A stretch of 64,000 nt of DNA from Betaproteobacteria bacterium MOLA814 (GTDB lineage Bacteria > Pseudomonadota > Gammaproteobacteria > Burkholderiales > Burkholderiaceae_C), in the NCBI GenBank assembly GCA_000496475.1, contig AYMW01000003.1, forward strand, positions 156,475-220,474, in the 5' to 3' direction. Both the position numbers and the translations under genes were made by a program. Of the stretch, positions 52,226-61,788 are shown piece after piece. Below the pieces are notes generated by a model that was given only the letters and a program-made list of their open reading frames with translations, was not told the origin of the DNA and ran no database searches. The first letter of the stretch is position 1. Each line of letters begins with the position of its first letter.

Positions 52226-53197
52226 ATGACACCTACTGACGACAGCCCACAACAGCCTACAAACACCGGTTTGCGGGCTACGGACAATGCAGCACAAGAG
52301 CTGACACTGCCTTGCGTCATGACCTTTAACGCGAATGACCCAAGCGGCGCAGGCGGCTTGTGTGCAGATGTAACAGCCATGAGCTCTGCGTCTGTGCATG
52401 TGCTACCAGTTGTTTGTGCCCTGTTGATTCGTGACACCACAGAAATTCAAGACCATGTCGCGTTAGATGATGAGGCTGTTTCGGAACAAGCACGTGTCGC
52501 GCTAGAGGACATTGCTGTGGCCGCCTTCAAAGTTGGGTTTTTGGGCAGTCCAGAGGTTGTCAGTGCCGTGGCACAAATTACTAATGACTACGAACACATT
52601 CCCGTGGTGTCATACATGCCCAATTTGGCTTGGATGGACGACATTGCGTTGGACAACTACCTGGACGCTTTTGCCGATTTGATGCTGCCGCAAACCACTA
52701 TTTTGGTGGGCAACTACAGCACCTTGTGCCGCTGGCTGCTGCCAGACTGGAGCGCCAGCAAACAACCAGGTCCTCGCGACGTGGCCAAGGCTGCGACCGA
52801 ACACGGTGTTGTGTATACGCTGGTAACTGGCATGAATGCACCTGACCAGTTTTTAGAGAACCACCTAGCAACACCTCAAACCATACTGGCTACCGCCAAG
52901 TTCGAACGCTTTGAATCGGTTTTTACAGGTGCTGGCGACACACTGTCTGCTGCTTTGTGCGCCCTGATTGCGACTGGCGATGACTTGCAGGCTGCATGTG
53001 CAGAAGCCCTGACTTACTTAGACCAAAGCCTAGATGCAGGCTTTGCACCCGGCATGGGCCATGCCTTACCCGACCGCATGTTTTGGGCGCGCGAAGAAGC
53101 CAGCGACGACGAGATAGCCGGCGATGATACCGATGGCAATGGCTCATCTGCCCCACCGGGCCTTGGCAGTTTCCCACCCAACACCACCACACATTGA
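52226..53197 (+). CDS. Phosphomethylpyrimidine kinase-like protein (ThiD family, divergent)
   Basis: 323 residues. The ribokinase-like fold is clear from MTFNANDPSGAGGLCADVTAMSS at the N-terminus and FTGAGDTLSAALCALIATG, with the catalytic aspartate, near the C-terminus. The N-terminal ThiD block normally reads IAGSDPSGGAG; here it is FNANDPSGAGG. No other thiamine gene is nearby. The last 40 residues form an acidic, Ser/Pro-rich tail (ASDDEIAGDDTDGNGSSAPPG) absent from E. coli ThiD. Substrate uncertain. hemL follows after 30 bases. Confidence 0.83.
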   Translation: MTPTDDSPQQPTNTGLRATDNAAQELTLPCVMTFNANDPSGAGGLCADVTAMSSASVHVLPVVCALLIRDTTEIQDHVALDDEAVSEQARVALEDIAVAAFKVGFLGSPEVVSAVAQITNDYEHIPVVSYMPNLAWMDDIALDNYLDAFADLMLPQTTILVGNYSTLCRWLLPDWSASKQPGPRDVAKAATEHGVVYTLVTGMNAPDQFLENHLATPQTILATAKFERFESVFTGAGDTLSAALCALIATGDDLQAACAEALTYLDQSLDAGFAPGMGHALPDRMFWAREEASDDEIAGDDTDGNGSSAPPGLGSFPPNTTTH

Positions 53198-53227
53198 TCC
53201 CCTTTATTTTTTAGTAACAAGCACACC

Positions 53228-54526
53228 ATGACTGTCAACCTCAACGAGACCTTATTCAACCGCGCCAAAGTCACTATTCCTGGCGGTGTGAACTCCCCTG
53301 TGCGCGCCTTCAAAGCCGTTGGCGGCACACCACGGTTTGTCAAACGCGCACAAGGCGCTTACTTTTGGGATGCCAACGACCAACGCTACATCGATTACAT
53401 AGGTTCTTGGGGCCCCATGATTTTGGGCCACGGCCATCCAGCTATCAAAGAGGCCGTTCATTCTGCTGTTGAGGAGGGCTTGTCCTTTGGCGCACCGACA
53501 GAGCGCGAAGTCGAGCTGGCAGAAGAAATAATCAAACTGGTGCCTTCTATAGAGATGGTGCGGTTGGTGAGCTCGGGCACAGAAGCCGGTATGAGTGCCA
53601 TTCGCTTGGCGCGCGGTGCCACTGGGCGCAGCAAAATTATTAAATTTGAAGGCTGCTACCACGGCCATGCCGATGCATTATTGGTTAAGGCTGGTTCAGG
53701 CTTGGCGACTTTTGGCAACCCCACCAGCGCGGGTGTGCCGCCAGAGGTGGTGCAGCACACGCTGGTACTGCCTTTCAACGATACCGAAGCTTTAGAGGTT
53801 GCATTTAAAGCGCATGGCAGCGAAGTGGCCTGCTTGATGATGGAGCCTATTGCCGGCAACATGAATTTTGTGCGGGCGACTGTGCCCTTCATGAAGCGCT
53901 GTCGTGAGTTGTGCACCGAGTACGGTGTGCTGCTGGCTTTTGACGAGGTGATGTGTGGCTTTCGTGTGGCCTTGGGCAGCGCCCAGAGCCTATACGCACA
54001 AGCTATCCCAGGCTTTGAACCAGACATGACGGTGATGGGCAAGGTCATTGGCGGGGGCATGCCACTGGCGGCCTTTGGCGCGAAACGCGAGGTCATGGAG
54101 CATTTGGCGCCAATTGGCGGCGTGTACCAAGCCGGCACGTTATCAGGCAACCCTGTAGCCACAGCTTGTGGTTTGGCCACGCTGCGTGAAATTCAACGAC
54201 CAGGCTTTTTCGAAAACTTGGGCGCGCGCACCGCCAGCTTGGTAAGTGGCATGACAGCCGCAGCCAACAGCGCAGGCATTTCCATGTGTGGCGACAGCCT
54301 AGGCGGCATGTTTGGCTATTTCTTCTTGGACAAGTTGCCCAGCAACTACGCCACCGTCATGACCACAGACAGCGCACGCTTTAACAAGTTCTTCCACGGC
54401 ATGCTCGATGAAGGCGTGTACTTTGCCCCAGCCTTGTTTGAAGCCGGCTTCGTCAGCGGCGCACATACCGAGCAAGACGTTGCTGACACAGTAGCCGCTG
54501 CCAAACGCGTGTTTGCCACGCTCTAA
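53228..54526 (+). CDS. hemL: Glutamate-1-semialdehyde 2,1-aminomutase
   Basis: 432 residues. It converts glutamate-1-semialdehyde to 5-aminolevulinate, the haem and tetrapyrrole precursor, using PLP without net transamination. Motifs: [61 protein letters not shown] and [17 protein letters not shown] with the Schiff-base lysine. Standard length. Its product supplies haem also for the Sox cytochromes in this window. Confidence 0.98.
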   Translation: MTVNLNETLFNRAKVTIPGGVNSPVRAFKAVGGTPRFVKRAQGAYFWDANDQRYIDYIGSWGPMILGHGHPAIKEAVHSAVEEGLSFGAPTEREVELAEEIIKLVPSIEMVRLVSSGTEAGMSAIRLARGATGRSKIIKFEGCYHGHADALLVKAGSGLATFGNPTSAGVPPEVVQHTLVLPFNDTEALEVAFKAHGSEVACLMMEPIAGNMNFVRATVPFMKRCRELCTEYGVLLAFDEVMCGFRVALGSAQSLYAQAIPGFEPDMTVMGKVIGGGMPLAAFGAKREVMEHLAPIGGVYQAGTLSGNPVATACGLATLREIQRPGFFENLGARTASLVSGMTAAANSAGISMCGDSLGGMFGYFFLDKLPSNYATVMTTDSARFNKFFHGMLDEGVYFAPALFEAGFVSGAHTEQDVADTVAAAKRVFATL

Positions 54527-54588
54527 GCACTAAGCAATCGCTTGTGTCTGTTCCGCAGCAAAGTCCAAGCCTTGCACAGTGGCAACGC

Positions 54589-54924
54589 CTAGATCAAGCC
54601 CAAGTCAAATTTAGCTTGCAGCTCAAGCAACAGGGCGGCATCTAGGTCTACAACCACGCTGACTTCAAAGCGGCCAAGGCGCTCGCTGCGTTGGTCGTCA
54701 ATAGACCAACGCGCCAGTCCCTCGCCCGACTCGTCTGGCGAACCACCATGCAACAGCAGCCAGTTCAACAATGTGCTGAGATTGTCTTGCACTGCTGCTT
54801 GGTGGGCCATCGCCACGCTGACACAGATGTCTAGCGTGGTGCGACCGTCGTCGCTGGCGACCTGCTCTATGTCCAGCCAGTCCAAGCTGTCATGCTCTGT
54901 TGAAGGACCCACTAATGAACCCAT
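54589..54924 (-). CDS. Small protein of unknown function downstream of purH
   Basis: 111 residues from ATG 54924 (ATG 54972 would begin 4 bases after the purH stop). Acidic, with segments STEHDSLDWLDIEQVASDDGRTTLDICVSVAMAHQAA and RFEVSVVVDLDAALLLELQAKFDLGL. I do not recognise a family. It follows purH on the same strand with no gap worth mentioning, so it is likely cotranscribed. It fills the space between hemL and purH, and no competing frame on either strand looks more protein-like. Confidence 0.55.
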   Translation of the reverse strand: MGSLVGPSTEHDSLDWLDIEQVASDDGRTTLDICVSVAMAHQAAVQDNLSTLLNWLLLHGGSPDESGEGLARWSIDDQRSERLGRFEVSVVVDLDAALLLELQAKFDLGLI

Positions 54925-54975
54925 GCAAAGACTTTGTGCAGGTCTTTGTGAAGCATCCCTCCCATGCACCAAGTG

Positions 54976-56550
54976 TTAATGCCTGAAATGACGCACACCC
55001 GTGAATACCATTGCCACGCCATGCTCGTTTGCGGCGTCAATGACTTCTTGATCGCGCATTGAACCACCGGGATGAATGACGGCGTTGGCCCCTGCCGCGA
55101 CCACCACGTCTAGGCCATCGCGGAATGGGAAGAAGGCATCGCTGGCCACCACGGTACCGGCCAAGCTCAGCTTGGCATGCTGGGCCTTGATACTGGCAAT
55201 GCGCGCTGAGTCCAGTCGACTCATTTGGCCGGCACCCACGCCCATGGTCATGCCGTCTTTACAAAAGACGATGGCATTGGATTTAACGAATTTGGCAACC
55301 GTCCATGCAAACAGCAGGTCGGCCATTTGGGCCTCGGTGGGCGCTACCTTGGTCACCACCTTGCAATCAGCCTGGCTGAGCACATGGTTGTCAGAAGTTT
55401 GCACCAGCAGGCCAGAGCCAATACGCTTGACATCCATGGCGTTTAAGCCTTTGTCCCAAGCTGAGTCGCCACCTGCAGGCAGTGCGATCTGCAGCACCCG
55501 CAGATTGGCTTTGGCTGCCAACACGTCCAACGCTGCGGGCGTATAGCCAGGTGCCATCAGCACTTCTACAAACTGGGTACCAATGGCCTTGGCTGCGGCC
55601 TCGTCAACCACACAGTTGAGCGCAATAATGCCGCCAAATGCCGACGTTGGGTCAGTTTGAAAGGCTTTGTGGTAAGCGCTTAGGGCATCGGTTGCGATGG
55701 CTACGCCGCATGGGTTGGCATGCTTAACAATGACACAGGCGGGTTGCTCAAAACTCTTAACGCACTCCCACGCAGCGTCGGCGTCGGCAATGTTGTTGTA
55801 TGAGAGTTCTTTACCTTGCAGTTGCTTGGCTGTTACGAGTGAGCCCGGCGCAGGATGCAAGTCGCGGTAAAAAGCTGCACGTTGGTGCGGGTTCTCGCCG
55901 TAGCGCAGGTCTTGCAGCTTGACAAAACGCCCATTGGATTGAGCCGAGAACTCGGCCAGCGTGTTGTCACTCATCTGATAAGCAGACAAGTAGTCGCTGA
56001 TAGCTGCGTCGTAGTTGCTGATGCGGTTGAACGCGGCAACTGACAACGCAAACTTGGTATCTGTGCTGAGCGCACCGTTTGCTTGAAGCTCAGCAATCAC
56101 TTGGGGGTACTGGCTTGCGTCAGTAATAACAGCGACGTCTTTCCAGTTTTTAGCGGCACTGCGAACCATGGCTGGCCCGCCAATGTCGATGTTCTCAATA
56201 GCGTCTTCTAGCGTGCAGCCGGGCTTGGCCACGGTGGCTTCGAATGGGTACAGATTCACCACCAACAGGTCAATGGTGTCTATGCCGTGGTCTTTCAGCG
56301 CTTGCATGTGCGCAGGCATATCTCGCCTGGCCAACAAGCCACCGTGTACGCTGGGATGCAAGGTTTTAACGCGTCCGTCCAGCATTTCTGGAAAACCAGT
56401 CATATCAGCCACTTCGGTTACAGCCAAACCCGCATCAGCCAGCAACTTGGCTGTGCCCCCTGTTGAGAGCAAGCCAATCTGTAAGGAGGCCAATGTTTTG
56501 GCCAGTTCGACCACGCCGGTTTTGTCGGATACGGAAATCAGTGCGTTCAT
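54976..56550 (-). CDS. purH: Bifunctional AICAR formyltransferase / IMP cyclohydrolase
   Basis: 524 residues from ATG 56550; the frame runs 25 codons further without conservation. The last two purine steps: formyl transfer to AICAR and ring closure to IMP. The N-terminal cyclohydrolase (MGS fold) starts [20 protein letters not shown], with [11 protein letters not shown] and [15 protein letters not shown]; the AICARFT domain shows KHANPCGVA and [21 protein letters not shown] is ZMP, the ligand of the riboswitch found on glyA in this window. No riboswitch is visible ahead of purH. Confidence 0.97.
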   Translation of the reverse strand: MNALISVSDKTGVVELAKTLASLQIGLLSTGGTAKLLADAGLAVTEVADMTGFPEMLDGRVKTLHPSVHGGLLARRDMPAHMQALKDHGIDTIDLLVVNLYPFEATVAKPGCTLEDAIENIDIGGPAMVRSAAKNWKDVAVITDASQYPQVIAELQANGALSTDTKFALSVAAFNRISNYDAAISDYLSAYQMSDNTLAEFSAQSNGRFVKLQDLRYGENPHQRAAFYRDLHPAPGSLVTAKQLQGKELSYNNIADADAAWECVKSFEQPACVIVKHANPCGVAIATDALSAYHKAFQTDPTSAFGGIIALNCVVDEAAAKAIGTQFVEVLMAPGYTPAALDVLAAKANLRVLQIALPAGGDSAWDKGLNAMDVKRIGSGLLVQTSDNHVLSQADCKVVTKVAPTEAQMADLLFAWTVAKFVKSNAIVFCKDGMTMGVGAGQMSRLDSARIASIKAQHAKLSLAGTVVASDAFFPFRDGLDVVVAAGANAVIHPGGSMRDQEVIDAANEHGVAMVFTGVRHFRH

Positions 56551-56665
56551 GATGCCTAGTAATGTAAAAAGGGAAAAAGATAGGAAATGTGAGAAATGGA
56601 GGTTGGAAAGTTGACCGACAACCAACGAAGACGCACGCTAAACGGTCAAGCCACATTGAATCAAC

Positions 56666-56902
56666 TTAATCAATCAGCTTGTGCTGCAGCAGTTTTTTTC
56701 GCAGCGTGTTGCGGTTAAGCCCCAGCCACTGCGCAGCCAAGGATTGGTTGTTGTTGGTGCGCGTCATGACTTCTTGGAGCAACGGTTTTTCAACCACGTT
56801 GATCACCATGTCGTACACCCCACATGGCACGTTGTCGCCCAAATCAGCAAAATAGGCTTGCATGCTGTGACGCACATTGGTCTCTAAATCTGGTCGGCTC
56901 AT
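56666..56902 (-). CDS. fis: DNA-binding protein Fis
   Basis: 78 residues. The C-terminal helix-turn-helix NNNQSLAAQWLGLNRNTLRKKLLQHKL is the standard Fis DNA-binding motif; the N-terminal half forms the dimer. Fis bends DNA at rRNA promoters, recombination sites and origins. dusB lies 51 bases upstream on the same strand, the well-known dusB-fis operon. It is shorter at the N-terminus than E. coli Fis, as usual in betaproteobacteria. Confidence 0.95.
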   Translation of the reverse strand: MSRPDLETNVRHSMQAYFADLGDNVPCGVYDMVINVVEKPLLQEVMTRTNNNQSLAAQWLGLNRNTLRKKLLQHKLID

Positions 56903-56953
56903 AGTTCTTATTATGTGTTGGAGTGGTTGCCTACATGTGTGCGCATCGCTAAT

Positions 56954-57988
56954 TTATACCGCACAGGCCTGCTGACTGCCGGCCCACATGGCCGGTAACT
57001 CAAGCAGTTGGTCGTCGGCCCAAGCTTCAAAGTAGGTTTGTACCGCTTTAATTTGTGCCTCGGCATCTGTAACCAGGTTGATATGACGGCGCAGCAAGTC
57101 GCCGCTGGGCAAGCTTTGGGCATACCAGCCCAAGTGCTTGCGCGCCGAGCGCACACCTGTAAATTCGCCATACAACGCGTGGTGCTCGGCCAGGTGTGCC
57201 AACATCCACCCACTCAACTCTTGCGGTGTAGGCCCTGCCAACAACTCGCCAGTGGTCATGTAATGGGCTATTTCTCTAAATATCCAAGGCCGCCCTTGGG
57301 CAGCACGCCCAACCATCACCGCATCGGCGCCAGTCGCAGCCAACACCGCTTTGGCAGCCTGCGGGGTGTTCACATCGCCATTGGCCACCACAGGAATAGA
57401 CACTCGAGACTTGATGGTGGCCACAGTTTCATGCTCGGCAAAGCCTTTGTAACCTTGTTCGCGTGTGCGCCCATGAATGGTGAGCATGGCAACGCCCGCA
57501 TCTTGTGCAGCCAAGGCCAGTGCGAGTGCGTTTTTGCCATGCTGTGCCCACCCAGTGCGCATTTTGAGTGTGACAGGCACGCCTTCAGGCTCGCACGCTT
57601 TAACCACAGCCGACACAATTTCAATGGCCAAAGCCTCGTTTTGCATGAGCGCAGAGCCAGCCCATTTGTTGCATACCTTTTTGGCTGGGCAGCCCATATT
57701 GATATCAATAATTTGTGCACCGCGGTCCACGTTATACCGCGCCGCGTCTGCCATCATGGCCGCATCTGTACCCGCAATCTGCACGGCTATAGGCGCTGTC
57801 TCACCGTCGTGGTCGGCTCGACGTGAGGTTTTAAGGCTGTCCCACAAGTCTCGCCTAGATGTGACCATCTCACTCACTGCATAGCCTGCACCCAAGGCTT
57901 TGCACAGCTTGCGAAAAGGCCTGTCTGTAACACCCGCCATGGGAGCCACAAACAAGTTATTTGGGAGTGTGTAAGGACCTAGATTCAA
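56954..57988 (-). CDS. dusB: tRNA-dihydrouridine synthase B
   Basis: 344 residues. It reduces uridine to dihydrouridine in tRNA D loops (position 17) with FMN and NADPH. TIM-barrel FMN features: PMAGVTDRPFRKLCKALGAGYAVSEMV, QIAGTDAAMMADAA, DINMGCPAKKVCNKWAGSAL with the catalytic cysteine, VTLKMRTGW and VMVGRAAQGRPWIF. First gene of the dusB-fis operon. Normal length. Confidence 0.97.
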   Translation of the reverse strand: MNLGPYTLPNNLFVAPMAGVTDRPFRKLCKALGAGYAVSEMVTSRRDLWDSLKTSRRADHDGETAPIAVQIAGTDAAMMADAARYNVDRGAQIIDINMGCPAKKVCNKWAGSALMQNEALAIEIVSAVVKACEPEGVPVTLKMRTGWAQHGKNALALALAAQDAGVAMLTIHGRTREQGYKGFAEHETVATIKSRVSIPVVANGDVNTPQAAKAVLAATGADAVMVGRAAQGRPWIFREIAHYMTTGELLAGPTPQELSGWMLAHLAEHHALYGEFTGVRSARKHLGWYAQSLPSGDLLRRHINLVTDAEAQIKAVQTYFEAWADDQLLELPAMWAGSQQACAV

Positions 57989-58116
57989 AGCGTAGTTGTT
58001 GCCGTGTATGTGCTTGAGCGCCCAAGCAATTGCTTAAAAAATAAGCATCATTGTAGCCTTGCGTGCGTTAGAGCCAAGCCTTGTGTGCAACAAGCTGGGC
58101 CTATACTGCGCAGGCA

Positions 58117-58629
58117 ATGAACGAATGGCTGCAATTACTGCTGACTTGGCTAAGCCTGCCCGAGGTGGGACTACCCACCTTGTTTGTCGTGGCGTTTGTG
58201 TCTGCCACGCTCTTGCCTATGGGTTCAGAGGCGGCTTTGTTCGCGCTGGTGTCGATCAAGCCAGAATTGTTCTGGCCTGCCATCATCGTGGCGAGTGCTG
58301 GCAACACAGCAGGTGGTGCCTTGAGTTGGGCTATGGGTATGGGCCTGCACAAAGCGGTGGATGTCTCACGCGACAAGCGTGGCACAGCACACGTCCCGAG
58401 GGCTTACCACAACCGCGCCGGACAGTGGGCGGTTGATTGGCTCAAGCGCTTAGGTCCAAAAGCCTGTTTGCTGAGCTGGTTGCCAGGGGTGGGGGACCCA
58501 CTGTGCGCGGTAGCAGGCTGGTTGCGGCTGCCGTTTTGGCCTTGCGTGGCCTACATGGCAATTGGCAAACTGGCCCGCTACATCACCTTGACCTATGCAT
58601 TGGTGTGGGGGTGGCAAATGTGGGGCTAA
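58117..58629 (+). CDS. YqaA-family inner-membrane protein (DedA/VTT-like)
   Basis: 170 residues from ATG 58117. Four or so hydrophobic segments (GLPTLFVVAFVSATLLPMGSEAALFALV, FWPAIIVASAGNTAGGALSWAMGMGL, ACLLSWLPGVGDPLCAVAGWLRL, CVAYMAIGKLARYITLTYAL). The pattern G-x-E in the first loop and the SWLPGVGDPLCAVAGWLR re-entrant region are typical of YqaA proteins, distant relatives of DedA. Function unknown; lipid scrambling or polyprenyl phosphate transport is proposed for related families. It converges with ychF. Confidence 0.85.
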   Translation: MNEWLQLLLTWLSLPEVGLPTLFVVAFVSATLLPMGSEAALFALVSIKPELFWPAIIVASAGNTAGGALSWAMGMGLHKAVDVSRDKRGTAHVPRAYHNRAGQWAVDWLKRLGPKACLLSWLPGVGDPLCAVAGWLRLPFWPCVAYMAIGKLARYITLTYALVWGWQMWG

Positions 58630-58643
58630 ACGCCTTTTTCAGG

Positions 58644-59735
58644 TTAAGGGCTGAACAAGAAGTTCATCACGTCACCATCTTTCACCACGTATTCTTTGCC
58701 TTCAGCGCGCATTTTTCCGGCGTCTTTGGCACCTTGCTCACCTTTGAACGAGATAAAGTCGCTGAAAGCAATGGTTTGAGCGCGTATGTAGCCCTTTTCA
58801 AAGTCGGTATGGATCACCCCTGCGGCTTGAGGGCCAGTATCACCGACGCGTATGGTCCATGCGCGCACCTCTTTCACGCCAGCCGTGAAGTAAGTTTGCA
58901 AACCCAGCAGCGCATAGGCTGACCGAATGAGGCGGTTGAGTCCTGGCTCGGCTTGGCCCAACTCTTCCAAAAACATCTGACGGTCTTCGTCGTCCATTTC
59001 GCTCATCTCGGCTTCAAGTTTGGCGCAAATAGCCACAACTGGCGCACCTTGTGCCGCGGCGAAGGCGGTTAGCTTGTCCAGCAACGGGTTGTTCTCAAAG
59101 CCATCTTCTGCCACGTTGGCAACAAACATGGCGGGTTTGGCCGTGATGAGAAAAAATTGTTTCAGATCGGCCTGCTCCTCTTTGGAGAAGTCGATGGTGC
59201 GCACGGGCTTGGTATCGTTCAGCGCAAGCTGACACTTTTCCAAGATGATCAATTGTTTGGCTGCATCTTTGTCGCCAGAGCGGGCAATTTTGCTCACGCG
59301 GTGCAGGGCTTTTTCAACCGCCGACAGGTCGGCCAAACACAACTCTGTTTGAATGACCTCAATGTCAGAAATGGGGTCTATTTTGTTAGACACGTGTATG
59401 ACGTTGTCGTCTTCAAAACACCTCACCACATTGACAATGGCGTCGGTTTCACGAATATGGGCCAAAAATTTGTTGCCCAAGCCCTCACCCGTACTTGCCC
59501 CGGCCACCAAACCAGCAATATCGACAAACTCCACAATCGCAGGCACCACGCGATCGGGCTCCACTATGGCTTTCAACTCGTCTAAACGCGTATCAGGCAC
59601 TTCCACTACGCCCACATTGGGCTCTATGGTGCAAAACGGATAGTTCTCCGCCGCAATGCCTGACTTGGTCAGGGCGTTAAACAATGTACTTTTACCAACG
59701 TTGGGCAAGCCAACAATGCCGCATTTCAAACTCAT
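58644..59735 (-). CDS. ychF: Redox-regulated ATPase YchF
   Basis: 363 residues. An Obg-related P-loop protein that prefers ATP over GTP and associates with ribosomes; known to affect oxidative stress tolerance. G1 loop [14 protein letters not shown], the [20 protein letters not shown] switch II block, [13 protein letters not shown] (the altered G4 region of YchF), and the C-terminal TGS-like domain ending with [19 protein letters not shown]. All features normal. Confidence 0.98.
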   Translation of the reverse strand: MSLKCGIVGLPNVGKSTLFNALTKSGIAAENYPFCTIEPNVGVVEVPDTRLDELKAIVEPDRVVPAIVEFVDIAGLVAGASTGEGLGNKFLAHIRETDAIVNVVRCFEDDNVIHVSNKIDPISDIEVIQTELCLADLSAVEKALHRVSKIARSGDKDAAKQLIILEKCQLALNDTKPVRTIDFSKEEQADLKQFFLITAKPAMFVANVAEDGFENNPLLDKLTAFAAAQGAPVVAICAKLEAEMSEMDDEDRQMFLEELGQAEPGLNRLIRSAYALLGLQTYFTAGVKEVRAWTIRVGDTGPQAAGVIHTDFEKGYIRAQTIAFSDFISFKGEQGAKDAGKMRAEGKEYVVKDGDVMNFLFSP

Positions 59736-59837
59736 AATGATCCTAAAAAACTAGGGCTTAGTTTAAGCCACTGCGCCACACTCTACCTCTGGTCCACCGT
59801 TGCACCAGCACAAGCCACCCCCTCTTACAATGAAGTC

Positions 59838-60992
59838 ATGACATTGCAAGCCGATATTGCCGTGCACGGCAGCGGTATAACCGCTCACACCACTGCGCTG
59901 CTGATGGCTGGCTTGGGCCTGCGCGTGCAGGTGACTGCTGTACCTAGCTCCAGCCACACAGCAGCGGTGCGTGATATCCGCGCCTATGCTGTCAATCACG
60001 CCTCCAAAGCCACGCTCACTTTGGCTGGGGCGTGGCCTGACGACACACATGCCGATTGGCTCACCCCCGTCCATCAAATGCGGGTTTTTGGTGACACCTC
60101 TGGGCAGTTGGACTTCAACAGCCCCGATGGCATGACCAACCTGCCTGTTGCGTGGATGGCAGATGTGCCCGCTTTGGAGAACACTTTGCGGCGGCTTGTA
60201 AGTACTCACTCTCGTATTACCCAAGTGGCCGAAGGCGCTGAGCCCGAGGGTACTTTGAACGTGCTGTGCGAAGGCAAGCACAGCGCATGGCGAAGCCGAC
60301 TGGGTATAGACACCGCCCCTGTTCACTACCCACACCGCGCCTTGGCGGCTCGTTTACGCAGCGCCCAGCCCCACGGTGGCGTGGCACAACAGTGGTTTGA
60401 CGGCAATACCATTTTGGCGCTACTGCCTGTAGGTGGTGCAGGTGGTTGCGACCTGGCCATGGTCTGGTCCATGCCACAAGCACAATGCGATGAGTGGACA
60501 AGAAAGTCTGAAACAGCTGACGGGGTCAGAGAATTGCTACAAGCCATTGGCACAGCCAGCCGGCATGGCTTCAGCCAACTTGAGATACTGAGCGGTCCAG
60601 TGGGTTTTGGGCTCACACGGTCGCTGGCCACACAGTGGGTGCTGCCAGGCGTAGCCTTGGTAGGTGACTCAGCCCACACCATTCACCCACTCGCGGGATT
60701 GGGCTTGAACATGGGTTTGGCCGACGTGCAGGCGTTGCTAGATGTGGTGGGCGCAAGGCGAAAAGGACAAACGGTGGCAGATATGCGGGTGCTTAGACGC
60801 TACCAGCGCAGCCGCGCCGCCAGCACCGCCGATTTGCAATTCGCCACACACACACTGTTCCACTTGTTTACCCAACCTTGGGCTAAGACCCAACCTGTGC
60901 AAAGCTTACGCAATTGGGGCATGCTAACTGTTAACGCAGCCAAGCCACTCAAACGCTGGGTTCAGCTTCAAGGCATGGGCAGCACGTATTAA
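59838..60992 (+). CDS. UbiH/COQ6-type FAD monooxygenase
   Basis: 384 residues. An FAD-dependent hydroxylase of the aromatic type: GSGITAHTTALLMAGLGLRVQV is the N-terminal Rossmann motif with a slightly altered GxGxxG, and LVGDSAHTIHPLAGLGLNMGLADVQALLDVV is the second FAD and substrate block of Ubi hydroxylases. It could hydroxylate the ubiquinone ring (UbiH, UbiF or UbiM roles); the exact position cannot be told. dsbC starts 32 bases downstream. Confidence 0.88.
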   Translation: MTLQADIAVHGSGITAHTTALLMAGLGLRVQVTAVPSSSHTAAVRDIRAYAVNHASKATLTLAGAWPDDTHADWLTPVHQMRVFGDTSGQLDFNSPDGMTNLPVAWMADVPALENTLRRLVSTHSRITQVAEGAEPEGTLNVLCEGKHSAWRSRLGIDTAPVHYPHRALAARLRSAQPHGGVAQQWFDGNTILALLPVGGAGGCDLAMVWSMPQAQCDEWTRKSETADGVRELLQAIGTASRHGFSQLEILSGPVGFGLTRSLATQWVLPGVALVGDSAHTIHPLAGLGLNMGLADVQALLDVVGARRKGQTVADMRVLRRYQRSRAASTADLQFATHTLFHLFTQPWAKTQPVQSLRNWGMLTVNAAKPLKRWVQLQGMGSTY

Positions 60993-61024
60993 TTACTTTT
61001 TATTGTTTAACAACGCAACATCTT

Positions 61025-61765
61025 ATGACGTCTATGTTTACTTTGACACGCCACTTGGCCACCTTGACCTTGGCCTGTTTGCTCGCGTTACCGGCCACTG
61101 CTCAAGACGTGCCACAAGCCAACACCATACGCACAAACCTCGCAAAGCAGCTGCCTAACTTGCCCGCTATTGACAGCGTGTTGGCCACCCCCATGAAGGG
61201 CTTGTTTGAGGTCCGGTTTGGTGGCAGCGACATTTTGTACACCGATGCAGGTGGCAACTATTTGATACAAGGATCGCTGATTGACCTCAAGGCCAAACGC
61301 AATTTAACAGAGGAGCGCACCAACGCGCTGTCGGCCATTGCGTTTGACGAGTTGCCTTTGAAAGATGCCTTTGTCATCAAACGTGGAACCGGCAGCAGGA
61401 AAATAGCGGTGTTTGAAGACCCCAATTGTGGTTACTGCAAACGTTTTGAACAAGGCTTGGCCACACTTGACAACATCACGGTTTACGTATTTTTGTATCC
61501 CATACTAGGCCCTGACTCAGTCAAAAAATCACAAGCCATTTGGTGTGCCAAAAACCCTGGTAAAACCTTTGAAGACTGGATGCTCGACGGCGTTACACCG
61601 CCTAACTTGGCCAAGTGCAACACCGACGCGCTCACGCGCAACACTGAATTTGGCAAACGCAACAAAATACAAGGCACACCCGCTATTTTCTTTACCGACG
61701 GCACACGCGTACCTGGTGCCATTTCTGCCGACGAGGTGGAGAAGCGCCTAGCAGCCATTCAATAA
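61025..61765 (+). CDS. dsbC: Thiol:disulfide interchange protein DsbC
   Basis: 246 residues. A periplasmic disulfide isomerase that repairs wrong cysteine pairs, kept reduced by DsbD. Signal peptide (LATLTLACLLALPATAQ), then a DsbC dimerisation domain (residues about 30-90), and a thioredoxin-fold domain with the catalytic CGYC in FEDPNCGYCKRFEQ and cis-proline GTPAIFFTDG. Useful for folding multi-cysteine exported proteins, including the Sox cytochromes. Confidence 0.96.
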   Translation: MTSMFTLTRHLATLTLACLLALPATAQDVPQANTIRTNLAKQLPNLPAIDSVLATPMKGLFEVRFGGSDILYTDAGGNYLIQGSLIDLKAKRNLTEERTNALSAIAFDELPLKDAFVIKRGTGSRKIAVFEDPNCGYCKRFEQGLATLDNITVYVFLYPILGPDSVKKSQAIWCAKNPGKTFEDWMLDGVTPPNLAKCNTDALTRNTEFGKRNKIQGTPAIFFTDGTRVPGAISADEVEKRLAAIQ

Positions 61766-61788
61766 ACAACAGCAAAGCAACCCACCCC

